Shown: piece by piece, positions 15,981 to 25,024 of the stretch
How positions within the stretch are numbered: position 1 is the stretch's first letter
How the letters are laid out: the number at the start of each line of letters is the position of its first letter
Source: Cytobacillus kochii
Lineage (GTDB): Bacteria > Bacillota > Bacilli > Bacillales > Cytobacillaceae
Length of the DNA stretch: 64,000 bases
Direction: 5' to 3'
Assembly: GCF_020171845.1 (NCBI RefSeq)
Contig: NZ_JAIVAM010000019.1
Location: forward strand, 1-64,000
Made by a program: the position numbers and the translations under genes
Notes under the pieces: generated by a model
Database searches by the model: none
What the model saw: the letters and a program-made list of their open reading frames with translations, nothing else
Told to the model about the DNA's origin: nothing

Positions 15981-16607
15981 ATGGATTTGGAAGAAATAAG
16001 ATCAGAGATACAGCATCGTCAATCAGATATATTGGGTAGCTCTAGATTGTTTAAATTCGCTGTTCTTCTTCCCCTAATAGAAAAAGATGGAGAAATACAT
16101 ATTTTGTTTGAAGTACGGTCTTTATCTATGAGAAGACAGCCAGGGGAAATTTGCTTTCCTGGGGGGAAAATGGATCAAGACGATGTGGATTTGATTGAGA
16201 CGGCAAAAAGGGAGACCAGTGAAGAGTTAGGTATCCCAATTGGAGAAGTCTCTGTTTTTTCAGAACTTGATTATGTAGTGACACCTTATGATACAGTGAT
16301 TTATCCGTTTGTAGGCACAATAGAGAGCATCAGTGATCTTAAGCTAAATCCAGAGGAAGTGGATCAAATTTTCACAGTACCACTTGCTTATTTTTTGAAA
16401 GAGGGACCATCAATTCATTATATTGAGATGAAGCCAGAGCCTAATAGTAGCTTCCCTTATCATCTCATTCCTAATGGGGAAAAATATAAATGGCAAACGC
16501 GAAGGATGCAAGAAATTTTTTATACTTATAAAGGTCATGTGATATGGGGGTTAACAGCTAAGATACTGTATCATTTTTTGACACTTATCCAGGATGAAAA
16601 TAAATAA
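15981..16607 (+). CDS. Nudix hydrolase, CoA pyrophosphatase type
   Basis: 208 residues. Contains the CoA-pyrophosphatase signature (FEVRSLSMRRQPGEICFPGG) followed by a Nudix box, GGKMDQDD...AKRETSEELGI, around residues 60-85. Such enzymes split CoA to 3',5'-ADP and phosphopantetheine, probably clearing damaged CoA. In the Nudix box the usual Glu before the helix is Asp, while the essential REXXEE core is present as RETSEE. ATG at 15981 is nine bases after GGAGG. The C-terminal WGLTAKIL segment is typical. Confidence 0.88.
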   Translation: MDLEEIRSEIQHRQSDILGSSRLFKFAVLLPLIEKDGEIHILFEVRSLSMRRQPGEICFPGGKMDQDDVDLIETAKRETSEELGIPIGEVSVFSELDYVVTPYDTVIYPFVGTIESISDLKLNPEEVDQIFTVPLAYFLKEGPSIHYIEMKPEPNSSFPYHLIPNGEKYKWQTRRMQEIFYTYKGHVIWGLTAKILYHFLTLIQDENK

Positions 16608-16622
16608 ATTTTCAAAATGTTA

Positions 16623-16652
16623 TTGACGATTCCCTATAAAAGGGTATATGAT
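16623..16652 (+). promoter_or_regulatory. Sigma-A promoter of the first SAM riboswitch
   Basis: TTGACG, an 18-base spacer, then TATGAT. The riboswitch aptamer begins 23 bases after the -10. Confidence 0.75.
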
Positions 16653-16674
16653 GTTAAACAAATAAATAGAACTT

Positions 16675-16771
16675 CTTATCCAGAGAGGCGGAGGGACTGA
16701 CCCAGTGAAGCCTCGGCAACCAGCAATCTTTTGTATGGTGCCAATTTCAGAGGATATTATCCAAAGATAAG
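16675..16771 (+). promoter_or_regulatory. SAM-I (S-box) riboswitch 1, aptamer
   Basis: Paired ends CTTATC/GATAAG and the conserved core AGAGGCGGAGGGACTGACCC, TGAAGCCTCGGCAACC then a GGTGCCAATTTC block identify a SAM-I aptamer. High S-adenosylmethionine should favour the terminator that follows. No gene lies between this unit and a second SAM-I riboswitch 190 bases downstream. Confidence 0.95.
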
Positions 16772-16793
16772 GAGAAGGTGAGCGTGTGAATTC

Positions 16794-16829
16794 AAAGCCC
16801 TTCTGCCCTTCTTGGTGGAAGGGCTTTTT
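16794..16829 (+). terminator. Terminator of SAM riboswitch 1
   Basis: AAAGCCCTTC pairs perfectly with GAAGGGCTTT around a 14-base loop, followed by Ts. This is the expression platform of the first S-box. Confidence 0.88.
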
Positions 16830-16884
16830 ATGTGATGAAGCCAATAATATTTTATTGGAATATAAAATATATTCAGATTTTATA

Positions 16885-16913
16885 TTGACGACAATTTGTT
16901 TTTTGGATATAAT
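16885..16913 (+). promoter_or_regulatory. Sigma-A promoter of the second SAM riboswitch
   Basis: TTGACG, exactly 17 bases, TATAAT. It lies between the first S-box terminator and the second aptamer, so the downstream operon can be transcribed without passing the first riboswitch. Confidence 0.85.
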
Positions 16914-16958
16914 TCTATTTGTAATTAAAGTATTAACGCTTTAAAAAATAAAATATTT

Positions 16959-17066
16959 CTTATCGAGAGTGACGGAGGGATCAGGCCCTATGAAGTCCGG
17001 CAACCTTCAAGCAAATGCTTGAAAAGGTGCTAAATCCTGCAGGCAGTGAATGTCTGGAAGATAAGA
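16959..17066 (+). promoter_or_regulatory. SAM-I (S-box) riboswitch 2, aptamer
   Basis: Ends CTTATC/GATAAG, core GAGAGTGACGGAGGGATCAG, GCCCTATGAAGTCCGGCAACC, and GGTGCTAAATCC give a complete SAM-I aptamer. It directly precedes the homocysteine-synthesis operon and should switch that operon off when SAM is plentiful. Confidence 0.95.
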
Positions 17067-17072
17067 TGAGGC

Positions 17073-17109
17073 AACCCCCTCTTCTTATGAAGAGGGGGTT
17101 ATTTATTTT
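17073..17109 (+). terminator. Terminator of SAM riboswitch 2
   Basis: AACCCCCTCTTC pairs perfectly with GAAGAGGGGGTT around TTAT; a broken T-run follows. It lies 35 bases before the metY start and is the expression platform of the second S-box. Confidence 0.88.
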
Positions 17110-17143
17110 AATTATCCGACTAAAAAGTAGAGGAGAGTATATA

Positions 17144-18943
17144 ATGACGAATCAATTTAACACTTATGATGATGAGACGATTTTATTACATGGAGGTCAA
17201 TCACCAGACCCGACAACGGGATCTCGTGCAGTTCCTATTTATCAAACGAGTTCATATGTTTTTCATAATACAGATCATGCGCAAAGCCTATTTTCATTGG
17301 ATGAGACGGGAAATATCTATTCACGAATCGGTAATCCAACGGTAGATGTATTAGAAAAACGTATTGCTTTATTAGAAGATGGGGTAGCGGCAGTAGCGAC
17401 TTCATCTGGAATGGCAGCTATAGCTCTTTCGATTATGAATATTGCCCAAGCGGGTGATGAGATTGTTGCAGCTTCGAACCTTTATGGTGGAACATATAAT
17501 CTTTTTGCTATAACACTTCCGAAATATGGGATTAAAGTTCATTTTGTTGATGGTTCTGACCCTGAGAATTACCGTAAAGCGATTACGCCAAAAACTAAGG
17601 CTTTATATGGAGAGATTATTGGGAACCCAAGTCTTCATGTCCTAGATGTAGAGGCAGTTGCAAATATTGCTCATGAAAATGATATTCCTCTTATTATTGA
17701 TAATACTTTCGCTTCACCTTATCTTTGCAAACCAATCCAATGGGGTGCAGATATTGTCATTCACTCGGCAACAAAATGGATTGGAGGTCATGGAACAACA
17801 ATTGGTGGACTTGTAGTTGATGGCGGACGATTTAATTGGAATCATGAAAAGTTTCCTGGTTTTACTCAGCCAGACCCAAGTTATAACGGTATTGTTTATG
17901 CGAATGAGTTTGGTACTCTCGCTTTCAGTACAAAGCTTCGTGTTCAGTTGCTGCGCGATTTTGGGTCATCATTAAGCCCACATAGTGCATTTCTTTTACT
18001 CCAAGGATTGGAAACACTCCATTTACGTATAGAGAAACATACGGAAAATGCAGCGAAGATAGCTCATTTCTTAAACGCCCATCCAGCTGTCGATTGGGTC
18101 GCATATCCAGGTTTAGCAGAGCATCCAGCGCATGAACTCGCGAAGAAATATTTAAACACTGGCTTCGGTTCCATTGTGAACTTCGGTATTAAAGGTGGCC
18201 GAGATGCAGGTAAGAAAGTGATAGATACCATTGCATTGTGGTCTCATGTAGCCAATGTAGGGGATGCGAAGTCACTCATTATTCATCCGGCTTCAACCAC
18301 TCATCAACAGTTAAGTGCAGAAGATTTAATTAAAAGCGGTGTAAGTGAGGAGCTCATACGTTTATCAGTTGGAATTGAATCGGTTAGAGATTTAACCAAT
18401 GACTTAGATCAAGCCTTCTTTGAAGCGACTGGTATTTCTTCGAAGGGAGAACAAAAAGGAGAAACAGCAGTAAATGATGAAGGTGTTATTCGGTGGGCAT
18501 TACAATCATCCTCATTAAAAGAAGATGTGGATGGCGAAGAGGTGCAAAGAGCAAAAAGGATTGCTGTTGTTGGTTTAAGTGGAAATCCTGCTAGACCAAG
18601 TTACCGTTTAGCAAGAAAAATGCAAAGATTAGGTTATCAAATCGTGCCAGTTAATCCAAGAGAAACAGAAGTATTAGGTGAACAGGCATATCCAAATTTA
18701 AAATCCATTCCTTATACCATTGATATTGTGCAAGTATTTAGAAGCCCTGAAGCTGCGATAGAAGTGGCGAAAGAGGCAGTAGAAATCCAACCAAAAGTGT
18801 TCTGGCTGCAAGAAGGTGTCATTTCTCCAAAAGCAGTTGAAATAGTAAAAGAAGCTGGACTTGAAGCGGTACAAAATCGCTGCACATATAAAGAGGCACA
18901 GAGATTAAGAGGTTCTATTGTAACCTTTGCTTGTGAAATTTAA
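17144..18943 (+). CDS. metY: O-acetylhomoserine sulfhydrylase (MetY type) fused to a C-terminal CoA-binding domain
   Basis: 599 residues, about 170 longer than usual MetY (about 430). Residues 1-430 are a Cys/Met-metabolism PLP enzyme: [20 protein letters not shown] at the start, [17 protein letters not shown], and the PLP lysine in [11 protein letters not shown] near residue 210. This part should make homocysteine from O-acetylhomoserine and sulfide. After a polar linker, residues about 469-595 form a Rossmann CoA-binding domain (CoA_binding_2/YccU type): [41 protein letters not shown] at 17144 has AGGAGAG; longer frames run through the riboswitch. First gene of a SAM-I-controlled operon. 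Confidence 0.9.
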   Translation: MTNQFNTYDDETILLHGGQSPDPTTGSRAVPIYQTSSYVFHNTDHAQSLFSLDETGNIYSRIGNPTVDVLEKRIALLEDGVAAVATSSGMAAIALSIMNIAQAGDEIVAASNLYGGTYNLFAITLPKYGIKVHFVDGSDPENYRKAITPKTKALYGEIIGNPSLHVLDVEAVANIAHENDIPLIIDNTFASPYLCKPIQWGADIVIHSATKWIGGHGTTIGGLVVDGGRFNWNHEKFPGFTQPDPSYNGIVYANEFGTLAFSTKLRVQLLRDFGSSLSPHSAFLLLQGLETLHLRIEKHTENAAKIAHFLNAHPAVDWVAYPGLAEHPAHELAKKYLNTGFGSIVNFGIKGGRDAGKKVIDTIALWSHVANVGDAKSLIIHPASTTHQQLSAEDLIKSGVSEELIRLSVGIESVRDLTNDLDQAFFEATGISSKGEQKGETAVNDEGVIRWALQSSSLKEDVDGEEVQRAKRIAVVGLSGNPARPSYRLARKMQRLGYQIVPVNPRETEVLGEQAYPNLKSIPYTIDIVQVFRSPEAAIEVAKEAVEIQPKVFWLQEGVISPKAVEIVKEAGLEAVQNRCTYKEAQRLRGSIVTFACEI

Positions 18944-18967
18944 AACCGAGGTTGAGGAGAGTCATCA

Positions 18968-19960
18968 ATGAAGAAATGGTTCGTATTTTTAATTGTCGTT
19001 TTATCAATTGGATTCATTAGTGCTTGCGGGGATAGTGAGGCCAGCACTAATGATAGCAATGGCGAAGGAAAACCAGAAAAAATTGTTTTAGACTATGCCT
19101 ATTATTCTCCAACAAGTGTCATTTTAAAGAAATTCGGTTGGGCAGAAGAAGTGTTTGCCGAAGATGATATTGATGTTGAGTTTGTCCTCAGTCAAGGGAG
19201 TAATAAGGCACTTGAGTTTCTTAATAGCAGCAGTGTTGATTTTGGTTCAACTGCAGGTGCAGCGGCATTAATTGCAAAAGCAAATGGTGCTCCAATTGAA
19301 TCAGTCTATATATACTCAAAACCAGAATGGACGGCATTAGTTGCACCGAAAGGATCAGCTATCAAATCAGTTGAAGACTTGAAGGGAAAGAAAGTAGCAG
19401 CAACGATTGGAACAGATCCATATATCTTTTTACTGCGCTCTTTAAATGAAGCCGGATTGACATCAACGGATGTAGAAATCGTTAACTTGCAACACGCTGA
19501 CGGTGGAACGGCATTAACAACAGGGCAAGTAGACGCTTGGGCTGGTTTAGATCCACATATGGCTAAATTAGAACTTGAAGCAGGCACAGAATTTATTTAT
19601 CGAAATATCGACTTTAACACGTATGGCACATTAAATGTGAGAAGCGAATTTGCTGAGAAATATCCTGAACAAGTAAAAGAAGTAATTGAGCTTTATGAAA
19701 AAGCTCGTACGTGGGTATTAGAAAATCCTGAAGAAGCGGCAGAGATACTGGCAGAAGAAGCACAAATCACCCTTGAGGTAGCGAAAAAAGAATTAGAGAG
19801 AAATGACTTTAATGAGCCAATTCCTGGTGAAGTGCAAATAGAAGCATTAAATGCGGCTGGTGAGGTTTTAAAAGAAGAAGGCATTATTAAGAGTGATGAC
19901 GTAGGTAAAGTGGTTGATGAATTAATAAACCCAGATTTCTCAACAGAGGTCATTCAGTAG
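18968..19960 (+). CDS. ABC transporter substrate-binding lipoprotein, sulfonate/nitrate/taurine type
   Basis: 330 residues. Signal peptide with lipobox ISAC (Cys about residue 20) and an acidic linker, then an SsuA/NMT1-like binding domain: DYAYYSPTSVILKKFGWAEE, SSVDFGSTAGAAALIAKANG, GKKVAATIGTDPYIFLL. The family binds sulfonates, nitrate, taurine or thiamin precursors. In an S-box operon with a sulfhydrylase an organosulfur compound is most likely, but no SsuD-like monooxygenase is nearby, so a sulfonate would need an enzyme from elsewhere. It starts 25 bases after metY. Confidence 0.88.
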   Translation: MKKWFVFLIVVLSIGFISACGDSEASTNDSNGEGKPEKIVLDYAYYSPTSVILKKFGWAEEVFAEDDIDVEFVLSQGSNKALEFLNSSSVDFGSTAGAAALIAKANGAPIESVYIYSKPEWTALVAPKGSAIKSVEDLKGKKVAATIGTDPYIFLLRSLNEAGLTSTDVEIVNLQHADGGTALTTGQVDAWAGLDPHMAKLELEAGTEFIYRNIDFNTYGTLNVRSEFAEKYPEQVKEVIELYEKARTWVLENPEEAAEILAEEAQITLEVAKKELERNDFNEPIPGEVQIEALNAAGEVLKEEGIIKSDDVGKVVDELINPDFSTEVIQ

Positions 19961-19981
19961 GGTTGGTAAAGGAGAATGAAT

Positions 19982-20809
19982 ATGAAGGAAGTCATAGCGA
20001 TCCCAAAAGTAAATGAGGGTAAGGAGAAGCATAGAAGAATTAATCCTAGTATTCAAAGGGTATTACTTGGAAGTATCGTGCCAATCTTACTTATTCTTGC
20101 ATGGGAGTACTTGAGTCGGATCGGTGTGTTCCCTCCTCATTTACTCCCGGCTCCATCAATCATTTTGCAATCACTTATGACAATGACGACAGATGGAAGT
20201 TTATGGACACATACGAGCATTACATTATATCGCCTTGTGCTTGGTTTTTTATTTGGCACTGTTGCAGCATTAATTATTGGCGCCGCTGTTGGCTACTTTT
20301 CCACAGTCGAAAGTTTATTAGATCCACTAATTCAAGCTTTTCGTTCCATACCTTCATTGGCATGGGTGCCCTTATTTATTCTCTGGATGGGAATTGGAGA
20401 ACCTTCCAAGGTGGTTTTAATCGCTGTCGGTGTTTTCTTCCCAGTTTATTTAAATATCGTTTCAGGCATTCAAGGAATTGACCGTAAACTAATTGAAGTG
20501 GGGAAAATCTATCATTTTAGCTCATGGCAATTAATTTCGAAGATTATATTACCAGCAGCTTTGCCATCTTTTTTAGTAGGGCTGAGAAGCGGATTGGGAC
20601 TTGGTTGGATGTTCGTTGTTGCAGCTGAATTAATGGGAGCTTCTACAGGTATTGGTTACTTGCTTGTTTATGGCCAAAACACTTATGCACCGGAATTAAT
20701 TATTTCTAGTATCGTCTTATTTGCCATATTAGGAAAAATAACAGATGCCATTTTAAAAGGGTTAGAGACAAAAACATTGCATTGGCAAGATACGATCGTC
20801 AAGAAGTAG
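19982..20809 (+). CDS. ABC transporter permease, SsuC/TauC type
   Basis: 275 residues with about six membrane segments (BPD_transp_1). The coupling region EVGKIYHFSSWQLISKIILPAALPS fits the EAA loop that contacts the ATPase; FRSIPSLAWVPLFILWMGIGE is typical of sulfonate/nitrate permeases. The ATG at 19982 is seven bases after GGAG; an ATG at 19976 is too close. It lies between the binding protein and the ATPase, both on the same strand with short gaps. Confidence 0.9.
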   Translation: MKEVIAIPKVNEGKEKHRRINPSIQRVLLGSIVPILLILAWEYLSRIGVFPPHLLPAPSIILQSLMTMTTDGSLWTHTSITLYRLVLGFLFGTVAALIIGAAVGYFSTVESLLDPLIQAFRSIPSLAWVPLFILWMGIGEPSKVVLIAVGVFFPVYLNIVSGIQGIDRKLIEVGKIYHFSSWQLISKIILPAALPSFLVGLRSGLGLGWMFVVAAELMGASTGIGYLLVYGQNTYAPELIISSIVLFAILGKITDAILKGLETKTLHWQDTIVKK

Positions 20810-20821
20810 GAGGTGGCAAGA

Positions 20822-21550
20822 TTGTTATCAATTGAGCGAGTGTCTAGAACTTTTTCAAATGGAACAACGGGATTCAAAAATATTGACTTGAAGGTAGAAC
20901 AGGGTGAAGTCATTGGGATTTTAGGAACAAGTGGTTGCGGTAAAAGTACGCTCTTACGTGTATTATCCGGCTTGGATAAACAATATGATGGTCAGGTTGT
21001 AATAGATGGCGAAACTGTCCATGATGTTCATAAGAAAATCGGGATGATTTTTCAGGAACCTAGACTGATGCCTTGGTTAAAAGTTTATGACAATATTGGA
21101 TTCGGTCTACAAAAAAAAGTTCAAAGTAAAATAGCACAATATATTAAAGCCGTTGGGCTAGTAGGGTTTGAAAACCATTACCCGAAAGATTTATCTGGCG
21201 GGATGGCGCAAAGGGTGGCCATTGCCAGAGCTCTCGTTACCTCACCAGAAATATTACTTTTAGATGAACCGTTTAGTGCATTAGATGCTTTTACAAAAAT
21301 GCAATTACAAGATTTATTACTGAATCTCTGGCAAACCTATCAATCAACTATCCTCTTAGTAACGCACGATATTGATGAAGCATTATATTTAGCCGATCGC
21401 ATTATTATTCTTAGGGGACAGCCGGGAGAATTATATCAAGAAATAAAAATTGACAAATCAAAACCAAGATCAAGAGGAGATAAAGATCTTGCTGTACTAA
21501 AAGATGAGATTTTGCAATTATTAGATTTATCTCATTCGAAAGCAATCTAA
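20822..21550 (+). CDS. ABC transporter ATP-binding protein, SsuB/TauB type
   Basis: 242 residues. Walker A GTSGCGKST near residue 36, Q-loop IFQEPRLMPW, signature LSGGMAQRVAIARAL, Walker B ILLLDEPFSALDA and switch THDIDEALYLADR. LSGGMAQR instead of LSGGQ is common in the SsuB group. The TTG at 20822 lies eight bases after AGGAGG; a GTG at 20813 is part of that ribosome site. It completes a three-gene importer. Confidence 0.9.
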   Translation: MLSIERVSRTFSNGTTGFKNIDLKVEQGEVIGILGTSGCGKSTLLRVLSGLDKQYDGQVVIDGETVHDVHKKIGMIFQEPRLMPWLKVYDNIGFGLQKKVQSKIAQYIKAVGLVGFENHYPKDLSGGMAQRVAIARALVTSPEILLLDEPFSALDAFTKMQLQDLLLNLWQTYQSTILLVTHDIDEALYLADRIIILRGQPGELYQEIKIDKSKPRSRGDKDLAVLKDEILQLLDLSHSKAI

Positions 21551-21571
21551 AAATAAAGGAGCTAATGACTT

Positions 21572-23296
21572 ATGACAGTGATAGAGCGGCAACAGCTTGC
21601 CCCCATTGAAGGAGATTACAACTTAACGAACTATGAAGAGGCATGTCAAAATATTTCATGGGATGAGGTTAAACAACAGTTTAGCTGGAGCCAATCAGGT
21701 CTAGTCAATATGGCTCATGAATGTATTGATAAACATGTGGTTGACGGTTATGGAAACAAAATAGGATTGCATTATGTGAATGGTGCATATGAAGAGACAT
21801 ACACATTCGCAGAGATTAAAGAAAAAACAGATCATATCGCCACCGTTTTAAGGAACCAAGGGGTGAAAAAAGGTGATTTCGTTTTTATTTTTCTACCTAA
21901 ACACCCCGATTGTTATTTTACAATGATTGCCACCATTAAACTCGGCGCAATTGCGGGTCCTCTTTTTGAAGCATTTATGGAGGAAGCAGTAAAAGATCGA
22001 ATCTCGGATTGTGATGGAAGGTTTTTGATTACGGATACTGACTTACTTAATAGAGTACCAAAAAACGAACTGCCTTGTTTAGAGAAGATATTTCTTACTG
22101 ATGCGGATGACGTACAATTATTAGGTGAAAAGGAAATTTCTCTCATCAAAGAATTAGAGAAAACAGTAAAGGAAGAAGATATCACGACATGGGTTGATCT
22201 TGAGCATGGTTTAAACATCCACTATACAAGCGGTTCAACGGGAAAGCCAAAAGGAATTATTCATGCTCATAGAGCGATGGTTCATCAATATCAAACAGGG
22301 AAATGGGTACTGGATTTAAAAGATGATGATGTGTATTGGTGTACCGCACATCCAGGTTGGGTTACGGGAACTGTGTATGGCATTTTTACACCTTGGTTGA
22401 ATAGAGCGACAATTGTCGTTAATGGTGGCCGATTTGATGCAAAGGGTTGGTATCATACATTAGAAACAACTGGAGTATCTGTATGGTATAGTGCACCGAC
22501 AGCATACAGAATGTTAATGGCAGAAGGAAATGATCTACCAAATGATTATGATTTATCCAACTTAAGACATTTATTAAGTGTGGGTGAGCCGTTAAATCCT
22601 GAGGTCATTTATTGGGGAAAAGAAACGTTAGGGAAAAGAATACATGATACATGGTGGATGACTGAAACAGGGGCACAATTAATTGTTAATTTACCTTCAG
22701 AAGTAATTAAACCTGGATCAATGGGTCGACCATTTCCTGGTATAAGCATCGCTATTCTCGATGATGATGGTGTCGAACAATCAAGAGGGTCGATTGGTCA
22801 CTTAGCAATTAAAGCACCATGGCCAGGAATCATGAAAGAAGTATGGAAGAATGAGGAGAAATACCAGTCATATTTTCCTTTTGAAGGTTGGTATGTATCA
22901 GGAGATCTGGCTGTTCAAGATGAGGATGGCTATATATTCTTCCAAGGTAGAAGTGATGATATGATCAATTCTTCCGGGGAGAGAATCGGACCTTTTGAGG
23001 TTGAAAGTAAGCTCATTGAACACCCTGCTGTAGCAGAAGCTGGAGTTATTGGTAAACCAGATGCATTAAGAGGTGAAATCGTCAAAGCCTTTATTGTCCT
23101 AAGAAAAGGATATACAGGCAGTGATGTCTTACTTGAAGAGATTAGAAAGTTTGTAAAAACAAGATTAGCTGCTCATTCTGCCCCACGAGAAATGGAAATT
23201 GTCACAGAACTTCCTAAAACAAAAATCAGTGGCAAAATATTGCGCAGAGAATTAAAGGCAAGAGAGCTTGCCAAACTTAGTCAAAAAGTACAGTAA
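21572..23296 (+). CDS. AMP-forming acyl-CoA synthetase, AcsA-like
   Basis: 574 residues, close in length and sequence to B. subtilis acetyl-CoA synthetase AcsA (about 572). Start LAPIEGDYNLTNYEEA, P-loop HYTSGSTGKPKGI near residue 215, TWWMTETGAQLIVNLP, YVSGDLAVQDEDGY, SSGERIGPFEVES and the catalytic lysine near the end in PKTKISGKILRRELK. It makes an acyl-CoA from a carboxylate, ATP and CoA. In this operon it is an accessory copy: it could supply acetyl-CoA for homoserine acetylation or activate an imported sulfur-containing acid. Both are inferences; true substrate is open. Confidence 0.87.
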   Translation: MTVIERQQLAPIEGDYNLTNYEEACQNISWDEVKQQFSWSQSGLVNMAHECIDKHVVDGYGNKIGLHYVNGAYEETYTFAEIKEKTDHIATVLRNQGVKKGDFVFIFLPKHPDCYFTMIATIKLGAIAGPLFEAFMEEAVKDRISDCDGRFLITDTDLLNRVPKNELPCLEKIFLTDADDVQLLGEKEISLIKELEKTVKEEDITTWVDLEHGLNIHYTSGSTGKPKGIIHAHRAMVHQYQTGKWVLDLKDDDVYWCTAHPGWVTGTVYGIFTPWLNRATIVVNGGRFDAKGWYHTLETTGVSVWYSAPTAYRMLMAEGNDLPNDYDLSNLRHLLSVGEPLNPEVIYWGKETLGKRIHDTWWMTETGAQLIVNLPSEVIKPGSMGRPFPGISIAILDDDGVEQSRGSIGHLAIKAPWPGIMKEVWKNEEKYQSYFPFEGWYVSGDLAVQDEDGYIFFQGRSDDMINSSGERIGPFEVESKLIEHPAVAEAGVIGKPDALRGEIVKAFIVLRKGYTGSDVLLEEIRKFVKTRLAAHSAPREMEIVTELPKTKISGKILRRELKARELAKLSQKVQ

Positions 23297-23321
23297 TATG
23301 ATGTAATGGGAGGTAAAAGGT

Positions 23322-24518
23322 TTGACGATTAATATCGCTTTACTTGGCTATGGTACTGTTGGTAAAGGCGTTTACCGTACAATTCAACAGCATCAAGGGC
23401 GTTTGCAAAAGTTATTAAGTGAAGAAGTAAAGGTTGTTGCTATTTTAGTGAGAGACATTGAGAAGCATACTGTCCCCGATCAGTCAGTTATTTTGACAAA
23501 CCAATATGAAAAAATCCAACAACTGGAGAATATTGATGTAGTAATTGATGCAATTGTTGGTATTGAACCGGCTGCAACTTATTTACAAAGTGCGATTGAA
23601 AAAGGTCGCCACGTGATTACGGCAAATAAAGAGATGTTTGCTGAAAAAAGTAATATCTTAAGAGAATTAGCAAAAAAATATCACGTCTCAGTCGGCTACG
23701 AGGCTACTGTGGCAGGCGGTATTCCTATTATTCAAACTTTAAAAAAACTGCTAAATGCTAATAAAGTAACGAAGGTTGAAGGCATATTGAATGGTACATC
23801 TAATTTTATATTAACCAAAATGAGAGAAGAGCAATTATCATTTGATAATGCTCTGGCGCTAGCGCAAAAATTAGGTTATGCGGAAGCGGATCCGACGAAT
23901 GATGTTGAAGGCTTTGATGCGTATTATAAAGCAGCTATCTTAAGTGAATTGATTTATGGAGAGAAACCAATAAGCGAACAGATTGAAAGAAACGGGATTA
24001 CGAGTATTGCTAAATCAGATATTACTTTCTTTAATGAATTAGGTCTTAGATACAAGCACGTGGCAACTATTGAATACGCTCATTCTCAAGTGAAATGTGC
24101 TGTTCGGCCAGTGTTAGTTGAGGGTAACCATCCTTTATATCAGGTGGAAGGTGTGCAAAATGCTATCCATATCGAGGCGGATATTGTCGGGAGTATTAGT
24201 TTGCAGGGGCCAGGTGCAGGTATGTATCCAACAGCAAGTGCAATTATAGAAGATTTGATTCATTTAACAGAAAAGGATCAGGAGTATACTTTTAATGAAG
24301 AGTCCACCCTTGATCCACATCATAGTGCGAAAACGAGTTGGATTGCCTATGGACGTTCAGTCTTACAGCAATTACCTGAAGGAGCAGAAATTATGAAGAT
24401 GATTGCTGATGATACATGGGTAGTAGAAATAGAGGGGGATTTACGTATAGAAGATGCTTCCTTTATTCAAATATTAGGTGATGCTACAAGATTAAAAGAA
24501 ATGAAAAAAATCCATTAA
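23322..24518 (+). CDS. hom: Homoserine dehydrogenase without ACT domain
   Basis: 398 residues. N-terminal NAD(P) fold GYGTVGKGVYRTIQQH, catalytic region KVTKVEGILNGTSNFILTKM, LGYAEADPTNDVEGFDAYYK (the homoserine-dehydrogenase signature) and a SLQGPGAGMYPTASAI segment. It reduces aspartate semialdehyde to homoserine, precursor of O-acetylhomoserine. The usual enzyme (about 430 aa) ends in an ACT regulatory domain; here the C-terminal 80 residues show no ACT-like YLRF or DxPGVL pattern, so threonine feedback may be absent. TTG start after GGGAGG. Last gene of the SAM-controlled operon; a terminator follows. Confidence 0.92.
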   Translation: MTINIALLGYGTVGKGVYRTIQQHQGRLQKLLSEEVKVVAILVRDIEKHTVPDQSVILTNQYEKIQQLENIDVVIDAIVGIEPAATYLQSAIEKGRHVITANKEMFAEKSNILRELAKKYHVSVGYEATVAGGIPIIQTLKKLLNANKVTKVEGILNGTSNFILTKMREEQLSFDNALALAQKLGYAEADPTNDVEGFDAYYKAAILSELIYGEKPISEQIERNGITSIAKSDITFFNELGLRYKHVATIEYAHSQVKCAVRPVLVEGNHPLYQVEGVQNAIHIEADIVGSISLQGPGAGMYPTASAIIEDLIHLTEKDQEYTFNEESTLDPHHSAKTSWIAYGRSVLQQLPEGAEIMKMIADDTWVVEIEGDLRIEDASFIQILGDATRLKEMKKIH

Positions 24519-24589
24519 AGTAGTAAATGATAAAACCTTATAGTTCTGTTGAAAAAACTAGACAATTGCAAGGATCATGGTCTATTTTA

Positions 24590-24640
24590 CTTACCTTGTT
24601 CAACTTGAGGAATCGTTCGTTGAACGAGGTAAGTATTTTT
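24590..24640 (+). terminator. Terminator of the metY-hom operon
   Basis: CTTACCTTGTTCAAC pairs with GTTGAACGAGGTAAG (15 pairs, one G-T) around a 14-base loop, followed by TATTTTT. Confidence 0.88.
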
Positions 24641-24954
24641 ATGGCTCTGTTTGCATTGGTCAATAACAATAACTATGCAGTGAAAAGAAATCATCCATGT
24701 AATATTTGAATGATACGAATATTTATATGGTTCTTTTTGTAGTCCTGCTTACCTAAAATGAAGAAAAGAAGAATCCCCGTATTCATCAAAGTATATAAAA
24801 TAATAGAGTTGAAATTCATTTGTGGCAATGTCATATTGTTAAAAAATAAAAATATCTAGTGAAAATAAGCGAAGGATGAATAAATTTTTTATGTAAACTT
24901 TTACATCATCAACAACCAACTGTTTTAATTTCATATATGTATCATTCATTATCG
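24641..24954. other. Intergenic region, no gene seen
   Basis: About 310 AT-rich bases between the hom operon terminator and a minus-strand terminator. Short frames here lack ribosome sites; one (24527-24709) crosses the terminator stem. I see no RNA motif or repeat. Confidence 0.5.
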
Positions 24955-25000
24955 AAATAAAAAAGGATAACTAGCCTTATTTTTATAGGCTAACTATCCT
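24955..25000 (-). terminator. Terminator of the 78-aa minus-strand gene
   Basis: On the minus strand AGGATAGTTAGCCT pairs with AGGCTAGTTATCCT (two mismatches) and is followed by TTTTTTATTT. Confidence 0.75.
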
Positions 25001-25024
25001 AGGAAATATAATCTTTACCAGTTT

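Noticed and set aside
17015..17143. N-terminal extension of metY
   Set aside because: The extension is read through SAM riboswitch 2 and its terminator; the ATG at 17144 has a proper ribosome site and fits MetY proteins.
20101..20481. 126-codon frame overlapping the SsuC-type permease
   Set aside because: Same-strand shadow in another frame of a clearly conserved permease.
24527..24709. 60-codon frame after hom
   Set aside because: It crosses the operon terminator stem and has no ribosome site.
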